The notes beneath the pieces were generated by a model. That model had not been told where the DNA came from. It did not search any database and saw nothing but the letters and a program-made list of their open reading frames with translations. 32,754 bases of DNA, from contig MHFR01000005.1 in NCBI GenBank assembly GCA_001804285.1, positions 1 to 32,754 of the forward strand, written 5' to 3'. This DNA is from Candidatus Danuiimicrobium aquiferis. GTDB lineage: Bacteria; Omnitrophota; Omnitrophia; Omnitrophales; Danuiimicrobiaceae. A program made the position numbers and the translations under genes. Below, one piece after another: positions 25,397-32,689 of the stretch (the stretch's first letter is position 1; the number at the start of each line of letters is the position of its first letter).

Positions 25397-25841
25397 AGAG
25401 CACGAAAGCGGAATGTCTGTTATTGTTAAAACGATTACGCGCCTGACTGTCGGCCTGATTTTTCTATTTGGAATTTATATCTTGGTTCATGGACATGTGT
25501 CTCCGGGCGGCGGCTTTGCCGGCGGCGTCATCATAGCGCTTTCATTTGTTCATCTGATGCTTGCCTATGGCAAAGAGGTTTCATTTAAGAAGTTGCCGAG
25601 AGCGGTTGTGCATTTCTTTGAAAGTTTTGGAGCGCTTATGTTTTTAGGAATCGCGCTGCTCGGATTTACGAGCGGTTACTTTTTTATTAATTTCATATCC
25701 AAAGGGCAGCCTTTTAAGCTTTTCAGCGCGGGGATCATCCCGCTTTGCAACATTGCGATCAGCTTGAAAGTTGGTGCAGGGTTGTTTGCGATATTCTTGG
25801 CGCTGGTGCTGCTGAAGTTCGAGGCGGAAAAAAGAAAATGA
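25389..25841 (+). CDS. mrpB: Mrp antiporter subunit B (MnhB/MbhF type)
   Basis: The 150-residue membrane protein has about four helices and the family hallmark HGHVSPGGGFAGGV. The C-terminus LKVGAGLFAIFLALV is also typical. It overlaps genes on both sides (8 bp with the fused MbhD-E gene, 4 bp with mrpC), so it is part of a tightly coupled translation unit. Mrp modules exchange Na+ for H+. Confidence 0.94.
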   Translation: MSKEHESGMSVIVKTITRLTVGLIFLFGIYILVHGHVSPGGGFAGGVIIALSFVHLMLAYGKEVSFKKLPRAVVHFFESFGALMFLGIALLGFTSGYFFINFISKGQPFKLFSAGIIPLCNIAISLKVGAGLFAIFLALVLLKFEAEKRK

Positions 25842-26176
25842 GCGTCTATTTACTGTGCTTGGTGCTTTTTTGCGTGGGGCTCTATTGTATTTTAAGAAAG
25901 CGGAATGTCATCAAAATCATCGTTGGGGTCGTCATTGCGGAATATGCCGTTAATCTTTTTCTTGCGCTCGTCGCTTATCGATTTGAGGGCCGCGCTCCGA
26001 TTTTTTCTCCGGATCAAAAAATTTTAAATATGGTCGATGCGCTTCCTCAGGCGCTCGTGCTTACCGCCATCGTTATCAGTCTGGCAACGACGGCTTTGTT
26101 GGTCGGCATTGCGATGCGCATTTATGAGAAATACGGCACATTTGATATTACCAAAATCAAGGAGTTGAAGGGATGA
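25838..26176 (+). CDS. mrpC: Mrp antiporter subunit C (MnhC/MbhG, NuoK-like)
   Basis: The 112-residue protein has three helices in the NuoK pattern, with a buried Glu in IIVGVVIAEYAVNLFL and a conserved PDQKILNMVDALPQALVLTA segment joining helices 2 and 3. I use the ATG at 25838 because it overlaps the mrpB stop as ATGA; an upstream in-frame ATG inside mrpB gives a soluble extension not seen in the family. NuoK-like subunits are part of the ion pathway between the antiporter subunits and the NuoH-like subunit. Confidence 0.94.
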   Translation: MSVYLLCLVLFCVGLYCILRKRNVIKIIVGVVIAEYAVNLFLALVAYRFEGRAPIFSPDQKILNMVDALPQALVLTAIVISLATTALLVGIAMRIYEKYGTFDITKIKELKG

Positions 26177-26198
26177 AATTAGAAGAAACAGGTGGGAG

Positions 26199-27710
26199 AT
26201 GAATCCGGCATCACAGCTCATACCGCTGTTTGTTGTTATCCCGCTTAGCGGTGCTTTTCTCATCGCGTTAATGGGGAAGAAATTAAAATGGCTTCCGGAT
26301 TTTACGGGCACTTTCCTGACGCTTGTCTTGTTTATTTTGTCTCTCGTGGCGATCAAGCCAACGGATTTATATCACACGCTTGTTTACAGTGTCGGGGCTT
26401 GGAAGCCGCCGATCGGCATTTCCCTCGTGCAAGACGGATTAACCGTGTTGATGCTTGTGGTGGTCAATTTGGTGGTGTTCTGCATTGCCTTATATTCGAT
26501 TAATTATATGGAGCGGTTTACGTCTAAGTGGAAATTTTATACTTTGTTTTTTTTGATGCTCGCCGGAATGAACGGCGTCATTGTAACGGGAGATTTGTTT
26601 AATCTTTATGTGTTTTTGGAAATTGCGTCTGTGGCAAGTTTTGCGCTCGTGGCTTTTGGGACGGAGCGCCACGAGCTTGAAGCGGCTTTTAAATATGCGG
26701 TGATGAGTTCGGTTGGTTCACTGTTTGTTCTTTTAGGAATCGCGATGCTATATGGCTATACCGGGACATTGAATATGGCGGATATGTCGGTTGTTTTGGT
26801 TCACAAGGGGGAAGGGAAACTCATCGCGATGATCAGTGTGTTTTTTATTATGGGTTTTGGGCTCAAAGCGGCTCTCGTTCCTTTTCACAGCTGGCTGCCA
26901 GATGCCCATCCGTCCGCGCCAGCACCCATTTCGGCGATGCTTTCCGGTGTGCTCATCAAAGCATTGGGAGTTTATACCTTATGCAGGATTTTTTTCAATG
27001 TCATTGGAATCACTCCGGCGATTTTATCTGTTTTCATGTTTATGGGGGCGCTTTCCATGGTCGTCGGCGTTTTCCTCGCTATCGGACAATGGGATATGAA
27101 ACGGCTTCTTGCGTATCATTCCATCAGCCAAATCGGGTATGTCATATTGGGAATTGGCTTGGGGACGCCGCTTGGAATATTGGGAGGATTATTCCATTTG
27201 TTTAATCACTCTGTGTTTAAGTCGCTTCTATTTTTAAATTCAGGTGCGGTTGAATATTCCACCGGTACACGTGATCTCCAGGAAATGGGAGGGCTGTCTC
27301 AAAAAATGCCGGTCACGAGTGGAACGAGTCTGATTGCGTCGATGTCGATTGCCGGGGTTCCTCCTTTTAATGGTTTTTGGAGCAAACTCCTGATCATTAT
27401 TGCGGCTGTTCAAGCCGGCCGTTACGGGTACGCGTTTTGGGCTGTTTTGGCGAGTATCTTAACATTAGCTTCCTTTATGAAGGTCATGAAATATGCTTTC
27501 TACGGCAGTTTACGGGAGAAATGGGCATCTGTGATAGAGGTGCCTGTTTTTATGAAACTTGCGATGGTGATTTTGGCATTTTTTTGTGTGGCGGGAGGGC
27601 TTTTGCTTGTTCCTAGTGTTCAAGGTGTTTTTCTGCAACAAGCGCAAGCGGTTCTTGTAGAAGGTCTTCAGTACGGGAGTCGAGCGCTTGGCGTGATAGG
27701 GTCGGGATAA
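26199..27710 (+). CDS. mrpD: Mrp antiporter subunit D (MnhD/MbhH type)
   Basis: The 503-residue protein has about 14 helices and the complete antiporter motif set: Glu141 in LFNLYVFLEIASVASF, the lysine helix LKAALVPFHSWLPDAHPSAP, the next lysine in SGVLIKALGVYTLCRI, and the DMKRLLAYHSISQIGYVILG helix. It is therefore expected to be competent in ion translocation, unlike the paralogue at 23185. The start at 26199 has a GGTGGGAG Shine-Dalgarno. It lies 22 bp after mrpC. Confidence 0.95.
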   Translation: MNPASQLIPLFVVIPLSGAFLIALMGKKLKWLPDFTGTFLTLVLFILSLVAIKPTDLYHTLVYSVGAWKPPIGISLVQDGLTVLMLVVVNLVVFCIALYSINYMERFTSKWKFYTLFFLMLAGMNGVIVTGDLFNLYVFLEIASVASFALVAFGTERHELEAAFKYAVMSSVGSLFVLLGIAMLYGYTGTLNMADMSVVLVHKGEGKLIAMISVFFIMGFGLKAALVPFHSWLPDAHPSAPAPISAMLSGVLIKALGVYTLCRIFFNVIGITPAILSVFMFMGALSMVVGVFLAIGQWDMKRLLAYHSISQIGYVILGIGLGTPLGILGGLFHLFNHSVFKSLLFLNSGAVEYSTGTRDLQEMGGLSQKMPVTSGTSLIASMSIAGVPPFNGFWSKLLIIIAAVQAGRYGYAFWAVLASILTLASFMKVMKYAFYGSLREKWASVIEVPVFMKLAMVILAFFCVAGGLLLVPSVQGVFLQQAQAVLVEGLQYGSRALGVIGSG

Positions 27711-27714
27711 AAAA

Positions 27715-28221
27715 ATGAAAAGTAAAATTACGCTTTTTCTTGGCTTATATTTGATCTGGTGCTTTTTAAATTGGATGCCGGATTGGCAGCACCTTTTGGT
27801 GGGTGTTCTGGTGGCTGGTCTGGTGACGATTGTTACGGGAGATTTGTTTGTCTCCAATATACATGTGTTGCATCATCTGCGCCGGGTCTGGTATTTTCTC
27901 ATCTATTACATGCCGGTATTTGTTTGGGAGTGCATCAAGGCGAATTTAGATGTTGCCTATCGGGTGTTGCATCCGATGCTGCCTATCCGGCCGGGCATTG
28001 TGAAAATCAAAACAAATTTGAAGACGGATACAGCCCTCACGTTTTTAGCCAATTCGATTACGTTAACGCCCGGGACGATGAGTGTAGATATCGACCGGGA
28101 TAAGGGTGTTTTGTACATCCACTGGATTCATGTGGAAACCACTGATTGTGAGAAGGCGACGAAGATTGTTGCGGCGCATTTTGAAAAGATATTGGCCAAA
28201 ATCTTTGAAGAGGATGTGTAG
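27715..28221 (+). CDS. mrpE: Mrp antiporter subunit E (MnhE/MbhA type)
   Basis: The 168-residue protein has two or three N-terminal helices and a cytoplasmic alpha/beta domain. The family motif NSITLTPGTMSVDIDRD is present, followed by YIHWIHV. MrpE is needed for assembly or stability of Mrp complexes and is found in MBH as MbhA. It starts four bases after mrpD. Confidence 0.94.
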   Translation: MKSKITLFLGLYLIWCFLNWMPDWQHLLVGVLVAGLVTIVTGDLFVSNIHVLHHLRRVWYFLIYYMPVFVWECIKANLDVAYRVLHPMLPIRPGIVKIKTNLKTDTALTFLANSITLTPGTMSVDIDRDKGVLYIHWIHVETTDCEKATKIVAAHFEKILAKIFEEDV

Positions 28222-28225
28222 GAAT

Positions 28226-28609
28226 ATGAAAATAGAGAATGTGAAAATATTGAGATGGGCGATCGGAACTGTGATCATTGTCGGATGCATCGTTTTCGTT
28301 CTTGTTAAACCGCTCCCGTTTTTATTTTATCATGACTTGCCGAATGTGGGTTTCTTTGGCAGAGCGCTATTTATTATTCTCCTATCGAGTTTTTTGGCGC
28401 TTTATCGGATATGGAAGGGCCCTACGGGAGCGGACAGAGTTGTCGCAGTTGATATTTTTGGTATTTTGATTATCGGATTCTGTGCCGTTTTGACGATTAC
28501 AACGAAAAGATCATGGTATATCGATATTGCGATTGCGTGGGCGCTTCAGAGTTTTGTCAGTGTCCTTGCGCTTTCGAAGTATTTAGAAGGGAAGGATTTC
28601 GATGAATAA
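28226..28609 (+). CDS. mrpF: Mrp antiporter subunit F (MnhF/MbhB type)
   Basis: The 127-residue protein has three C-terminal helices with the family motif GPTGADRVVAVDIFG and a C-terminal helix ending ALSKYLEGKD. It is longer than usual (about 90 residues) because of an extra N-terminal hydrophobic segment of about 35 residues (WAIGTVIIVGCIVFVLV). GTAGGAAT provides a Shine-Dalgarno for the ATG at 28226; an upstream in-frame start lies inside mrpE and is less likely. It overlaps mrpG by eight bases. Confidence 0.92.
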   Translation: MKIENVKILRWAIGTVIIVGCIVFVLVKPLPFLFYHDLPNVGFFGRALFIILLSSFLALYRIWKGPTGADRVVAVDIFGILIIGFCAVLTITTKRSWYIDIAIAWALQSFVSVLALSKYLEGKDFDE

Positions 28610-28937
28610 TACCATCGGTTTAATATTTGTTGGAATCGGAATAGCCTTCAATTTGTTCGGATGTATTGGGCTAGTACGTTTGCCGGATGTTTACAATCGT
28701 TTGCAGGCCGCAACCAAATGTGTCACTCTCGGGACCTGCAGCATTTTGTTCGGGACATTTCTGGTTATGGGATTTACGGCGGCCGGAATCAAATCCATTC
28801 TCTGTATGTGGTTTTTACTGCTGGCTTCGCCAACAGCAGCTCATGCGATTGCCAGAGGAGCACACCGAGCAGGCGTGAAGCTTTGCCAAGAGAGTGTGGC
28901 GGATCAGTATGCGGAGGATAAAGAAGGGGAAGCCTGA
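28602..28937 (+). CDS. mrpG: Mrp antiporter subunit G (MnhG/MbhC type)
   Basis: The 111-residue protein has three helices and the family motif GLVRLPDVYNRLQAATKC, then LGTCSILFGTFL and a conserved SPTAAHAIARGAHRAG before the C-terminus. It closes the Mrp gene run. A 39-bp A-rich gap follows, after which the NuoI-like gene begins. Confidence 0.94.
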   Translation: MNNTIGLIFVGIGIAFNLFGCIGLVRLPDVYNRLQAATKCVTLGTCSILFGTFLVMGFTAAGIKSILCMWFLLLASPTAAHAIARGAHRAGVKLCQESVADQYAEDKEGEA

Positions 28938-28976
28938 GAAAATCAAAAGAAAAAATTCAAAAGTCAAAAGGAAAAA

Positions 28977-29594
28977 ATGAAGTTACCGTTACCTAAGATT
29001 CGGGAACTGATTGAAGCGATAAAGGCCTTGATTAAAGGGCCATACACATCCAAATTTCCCAAAGAACCGCATGTGGCGCACCGGAATTTCCGCGGACAGC
29101 CGAAATACAATGCGGAAAAATGTGTCGGCTGTTTGGCGTGTGAAATGGTTTGTCCCGTCGGCGCGATTGCGCACCGGGACGACATCGTTCAAAACGGGAT
29201 GTCCAAGCGCACCATGATTCATTATACGGACACTTGCATTTTTTGCGGGGAATGTGAAGCGAATTGCATTGCGGATCGCGAGGGGATTAAGCTTTCGAAC
29301 GATTGGGAACTTTCGTTTTTTGACCGGAAGCAGGCATTTGAAACCATTGAAAAGGAATTGCAGCTCTGTGAAGTGTGCGGCGGGATTGTGGCGTGCAAGG
29401 ACCATTTAAAGTGGGTTTCTGAAAAAATCGGCGAGTTGACATATTCAAGCCCTACTTTGTATCTATCCCGTTTGAGAGAGCTCGGAGTCGTTGATGAAAA
29501 TCTTGTTGCACCGTTTAAAGATTGCGGCAGGTCTGACCGCGTGAAAATTCTTTGCGCCCAATGCCGCAGACAGACAACGATGACTGCCCAATAA
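28977..29594 (+). CDS. NuoI-like 4Fe-4S ferredoxin subunit with extra C-terminal Cys region
   Basis: The 205-residue protein carries two 4Fe-4S motifs, CVGCLACEMVCP (about 49-60) and CIFCGECEANC (about 87-97), as in NuoI, EchF and MbhN. It should carry electrons from the ferredoxin-like partners to the small subunit. Beyond residue 125 there are further cysteines (CEVCGGIVAC, DCG, CAQC), which could form a Zn-ribbon or another cluster; the formate-hydrogenlyase subunit HycF has a comparable tail. It lies between mrpG and the protease gene, 39 bp after mrpG. AAAGG is the Shine-Dalgarno. Confidence 0.9.
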   Translation: MKLPLPKIRELIEAIKALIKGPYTSKFPKEPHVAHRNFRGQPKYNAEKCVGCLACEMVCPVGAIAHRDDIVQNGMSKRTMIHYTDTCIFCGECEANCIADREGIKLSNDWELSFFDRKQAFETIEKELQLCEVCGGIVACKDHLKWVSEKIGELTYSSPTLYLSRLRELGVVDENLVAPFKDCGRSDRVKILCAQCRRQTTMTAQ

Positions 29595-29622
29595 CAATCG
29601 TGTTCCGGATTGTCATCCCCAA

Positions 29623-30084
29623 ATGAAGCACTCTTTGGAAAGCGTATTAAAAGGAAAAATTGTCATTGTCGGTGTCGGAAATGTTTTGCGTGGCGATGAT
29701 GCGTTTGGGCCGGCGTTGATTGAAAGATTAAGCGGCCAAGTTAACGTCCCGTGTATTGACGCGGGAAGTTCTCCTGAAAATTATACCGGCAAAATTATCC
29801 GCGAAAAGCCCGACACCATTTTAATCGTGGATGCACTGCACCATGGGGGCGAGCCCGGCGCGTATATGATTTTGGCGGGAGAAGAGATTGTTAAAAGCGG
29901 TTTTACGACGCATGACCTGTCGCCCAAATTATTCATTGAATATCTTGAAAGTGAAACACGAGCGCAAATTTATTTATTGGGTGTCGAGCCCGAAACTCTG
30001 TCCCTCGGCGAAGAGATGTCCGGGGCTGTCAGACAAACACTTTTTGATCTGGAAAATAAATTAAAGGAGTTACTTCATGCATGA
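29623..30084 (+). CDS. hycI: hydrogenase maturation protease, HycI type
   Basis: The 153-residue protein is of the HycI/HybD family, which clips the C-terminal tail of the large subunit after nickel insertion. Motifs are VGVGNVLRGDDAFGPALI with the Ni-binding acid, DALHHGGEPG with Asp/His, and FTTHDLSPKL with His. The length is normal. The start has no Shine-Dalgarno and lies right after a TGTCATCCCC repeat remnant; a TTG at 29635 is an alternative. Its presence agrees with the 34-residue tail on the large subunit. It overlaps hypA by eight bases. Confidence 0.93.
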   Translation: MKHSLESVLKGKIVIVGVGNVLRGDDAFGPALIERLSGQVNVPCIDAGSSPENYTGKIIREKPDTILIVDALHHGGEPGAYMILAGEEIVKSGFTTHDLSPKLFIEYLESETRAQIYLLGVEPETLSLGEEMSGAVRQTLFDLENKLKELLHA

Positions 30085-30319
30085 AACTCATCTGATTCAA
30101 CCCATTATTGACGGGATCACTCAGCATGCGAAAGAAGAAGGCGCGAAATCAGTGACGAACGTGAAAATAAAAGTCGGCCAACTGACGGGGGTGAAAGAAG
30201 AGTCGTTCAAAGAAACATTTTCCCTGCTTGCGAAGGGAACGATCCTTGAAAACGCGAAAATCGAGCTGACCTTCTTTCCCGGAACGATCATTCAAGTCTT
30301 GTCATTCGATATCGAATAA
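30077..30319 (+). CDS. hypA: truncated HypA nickel chaperone lacking the zinc domain
   Basis: HypA helps insert nickel into [NiFe] hydrogenases; nickel binds at the N-terminal MHE, present here as MHETHLIQ. The 80-residue product covers the nickel domain up to IELTFFPGTI, but the usual zinc-binding half with two CxxC pairs (full length about 113 residues) is missing. The reading frame ends in QVLSFDIE, and no CxxC appears in the other frames before the next gene. The last codons include a 14-bp palindrome, ATTCGATATCGAAT (30304-30317), just after TGTCATTC. It may be a functional short form or a damaged gene. AAAGGAG gives a good Shine-Dalgarno. The next gene starts two bases after the stop. 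Confidence 0.85.
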   Translation: MHETHLIQPIIDGITQHAKEEGAKSVTNVKIKVGQLTGVKEESFKETFSLLAKGTILENAKIELTFFPGTIIQVLSFDIE

Positions 30320-30321
30320 AC

Positions 30322-31647
30322 ATGTGCTACGCTATCCCCGGAAAAATCAAGGAAATCCGCGGTAAAACCATTCTCGTCGATTATTTTGGAGAAGAAAAAA
30401 AAGCTCTGAACGAACTTTCGAGCCTTTCCGTCGGTGATTATGTCTATGCGCAAGGCGGATATGTGATTAATAAAGTTTCTGCACGTGAAGCGGAAGAAGT
30501 CCTTTCGGTCTGGAAAGAAACTTTTTTTGAATATCAGGAGAGGGATCTTCGCCTTTCGCGGGTCAGCTTGGAGCGGAAAGGAATTGACCGGAAAATTGCT
30601 TTTATTTTAGATAAGGCAGTTCAAGGGGTTTCTCTCGACCGGGGTGAAATTGTTTACCTTTTGAATTGCGATCAACCGGAAACGCTTGAGCTTTGTTTCA
30701 AAACCGCCAATTTTGTCCGCCAGAAATATTTGAAAAATGCCTGTTGTGTCCATGGGATTCTCGAGATTTCAAATTACTGCAAACAGGATTGCGCTTACTG
30801 CGGGATTTCTACGCATCACGAATCGCTTTCGCGGTATCGGATGAGTCCCGAGGAAATTGTCAATACGGCCTGTGAAGCCATTGACGAATACCGGTTCAAA
30901 GCGCTTGTGCTGCAAAGCGGCGAAGATGGGGCCTATTCCGTTGATGAGCTTGCCGGGATGATCCGCGAAATTAAAGAAAAATCGCCGTCTTTCATTTTGG
31001 TGAGTTTTGGCGAAGTGGGAATTAGCGGTTTGAAAAAACTTTTTGATGCCGGCGCGCGCGGATTGTTGATGCGTTTTGAGACTTCGAATCCGGAGCTTTA
31101 CGAAAAATTCCATCCCGGACGGACGCTTGCAACCCGGCTTGAACATATTCGCAAGGCCTATGAGATGGGATATCTGATTATCACCGGTGCTTTGATCGGG
31201 CTTCCCGGGGCAACGGTTGAAGATCATGCGGGCGATATTTTGCTGACGAGGGATCTTCATGCGGAAATGTATAGTTTCGGACCCTTTCTTCCGCATCCGA
31301 ACACGCCGTTAGCGAATACCAAACCCGTCAGTGAAACGGACGTATTAAAAATGCTGGCGGCAGCTCGTTTTGCGGAACCGAGGGAAGCGCGGGTGCTCGT
31401 GACGACCGCATTCGAAACACTCAGCCCGGATGCCCGTAAAAAAGGATTGCTTGCCGGGGCCAGTTCCGTGATGTTAAATGTAACGCCGGTTCAGTACCGC
31501 GAAAAATATGCGATCTATCCGAACCGGGTGAATCAACATGCGAGTATTCAAAGCCAAATTGATGAAACCATAGAGTTGCTCGCTTCGCTTGGACGGGCAC
31601 CGACTGATTTGGGTGCGAGGATGGGTTATGAAGATCGGGATAGATAA
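30322..31647 (+). CDS. HypC domain fused to a HydE-like radical SAM enzyme
   Basis: The 441-residue protein begins as HypC: MCYAIPGKI with the cofactor-binding Cys2, VDYFGEEKKALN, and SVGDYVYAQGGYVINKV, where the conserved His of HypC is Gln44. HypC normally shuttles the Fe(CN)2CO unit to the large subunit. After residue about 75 comes a radical SAM domain. Its cluster motif is CKQDCAYC (Cys153, Cys157, Cys160), preceded by LEISNYC and followed by SRYRMSPEEIV, the pattern of HydE and close to BioB and PylB. HydE belongs to [FeFe]-hydrogenase maturation, acting on an Fe-CO-CN precursor. The fusion suggests a maturase that handles iron-cofactor chemistry for the [NiFe] enzyme of this operon; this is inference. 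I know of no described case. Confidence 0.88.
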   Translation: MCYAIPGKIKEIRGKTILVDYFGEEKKALNELSSLSVGDYVYAQGGYVINKVSAREAEEVLSVWKETFFEYQERDLRLSRVSLERKGIDRKIAFILDKAVQGVSLDRGEIVYLLNCDQPETLELCFKTANFVRQKYLKNACCVHGILEISNYCKQDCAYCGISTHHESLSRYRMSPEEIVNTACEAIDEYRFKALVLQSGEDGAYSVDELAGMIREIKEKSPSFILVSFGEVGISGLKKLFDAGARGLLMRFETSNPELYEKFHPGRTLATRLEHIRKAYEMGYLIITGALIGLPGATVEDHAGDILLTRDLHAEMYSFGPFLPHPNTPLANTKPVSETDVLKMLAAARFAEPREARVLVTTAFETLSPDARKKGLLAGASSVMLNVTPVQYREKYAIYPNRVNQHASIQSQIDETIELLASLGRAPTDLGARMGYEDRDR

Positions 31648-32128
31648 AATCGTCATCACCATTCTGTTAGCCGTGGTAATGGTGATGGTGATGAAACACA
31701 AAAATATGGAACGCGGGATCGAAAAATCCAGAGCAGAGACGCGGCAACTTGCCCAACTCATGAAGCAATCCAAAGAAAATTTCAACAGGCAAGCGCAAGC
31801 GATCATGCAAGATTATTCAAATAAAGGCGCTGCGACATTTCAGGAATTGATCAAACAACTGCAAGTATTTAAAAATATTTCTCAAACCACGGAACAAAAA
31901 ATTGATGAACTGCAGGCGAAACGGCGCGGGCTTTATTCGGAACTTGAAAAAAACCAGCAGGATCTCTCGGCGAGAACCGTTGAGTTGATGAAATTAGATG
32001 ATCGGTTACTCGTCTCTTACAAGGATTATGCCGCGATGCAAGCTCTCCATCGTGAAAAATTAATTGACCAGGTGGAAATGCTTGCGAAAGAGCTTGGGGT
32101 TCAGACGGAAGAGAATAATCCTTCGTAA
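31628..32128 (+). CDS. small membrane-anchored coiled-coil protein
   Basis: The 166-residue product from the ATG at 31628 has one N-terminal membrane helix (VITILLAVVMVMVM) and then a charged, heptad-like coiled coil to near the end (for example LQAKRRGLYSELEKNQQDL). The start overlaps the end of the preceding gene by 20 bp and has GCGAGG nine bases upstream; an in-frame ATG at 31589 would add 13 residues without supporting evidence. The layout resembles small anchored coiled-coil proteins, but I recognise no family. Whether it serves the hydrogenase or is merely adjacent is unknown. Confidence 0.7.
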   Translation: MKIGIDKIVITILLAVVMVMVMKHKNMERGIEKSRAETRQLAQLMKQSKENFNRQAQAIMQDYSNKGAATFQELIKQLQVFKNISQTTEQKIDELQAKRRGLYSELEKNQQDLSARTVELMKLDDRLLVSYKDYAAMQALHREKLIDQVEMLAKELGVQTEENNPS

Positions 32129-32129
32129 G

Positions 32130-32238
32130 TGTCATTCCCGAATGTTTTCCCGCGGGACGGAGCGGACCGGCCCAGTTTTCCTTGGGTATCGGGAATCTAT
32201 GTGTTTTGGATCCCCGCTTAAGGCATGCGGGGATGACA
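32130..32238. repeat. palindrome-ended repeat, another copy
   Basis: A 109-bp stretch from TGTCATTCCCG to GCGGGGATGACA with an internal CCCGCGGG palindrome and a TCCCCGC/GCGGGGA stem. The ends match the other repeats in this window but the interior differs. It ends 11 bp before the first possible start of the GemA-like gene. Confidence 0.7.
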
Positions 32239-32269
32239 AAAGTTTCTAATGCTCGAAACTGGTATAGCC

Positions 32270-32644
32270 ATGATTGACCGGAAAAAAATAGCGCTGATTC
32301 ATATCGTCAAAAAAGAACTCAACCTGACGGATGAGGCATACCGGGCATTTTTACAGGAAGCAGTTGGCGTTCAGAGCTCAAAAGATTTGGATGACGAAAA
32401 ATTCAGAGTCTTGATGAATTATTTTGTCCGAAGTAAGCATTATCGTGTCAATCCGTGGGGGTTGACGATTAAACAGAAAATATATGTTAAAGATTTAGCC
32501 GGTGAACTCGGTTGGGACGGGGAGCATCTTAACCATTTTATTCACAAGTATTATCACAAAGAAAGCCTTGAGAAGTTGACCCGCCGGGAAGGGATCAAAT
32601 TGATTGAGTCATTGAAAAATGTGATGAAGCACAATACAAGATAG
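32270..32644 (+). CDS. GemA/DUF1018-like protein (phage Mu gp16 family)
   Basis: The 124-residue protein matches the DUF1018/GemA family by its start RKKIALIHIVKKELNLTDEA, the next helix YRAFLQEAVGVQSSKDL, and LTIKQKIYVKDLAGELGW. Such genes occur in Mu-like phages and some bacterial chromosomes; GemA affects host supercoiling and gene expression in Mu. No other phage gene is visible here. The ATG at 32270 gives the family-like N-terminus; an ATG at 32249 would add seven residues. Neither has a clear Shine-Dalgarno. Confidence 0.75.
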   Translation: MIDRKKIALIHIVKKELNLTDEAYRAFLQEAVGVQSSKDLDDEKFRVLMNYFVRSKHYRVNPWGLTIKQKIYVKDLAGELGWDGEHLNHFIHKYYHKESLEKLTRREGIKLIESLKNVMKHNTR

Positions 32645-32659
32645 GGAAAATGGCAAAAA

Positions 32660-32689
32660 GGGGACAGGCAGGAATGGCACTGACTTAAG
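32660..32689. other. possible IS-end-like sequence
   Basis: GGGGACAGGCAGG followed by AATGGCACTGACTTAAG overlaps the stop codon of the partial minus-strand gene. It has the look of an insertion-sequence end or a REP-associated sequence, but the other end is outside the window. Confidence 0.25.
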
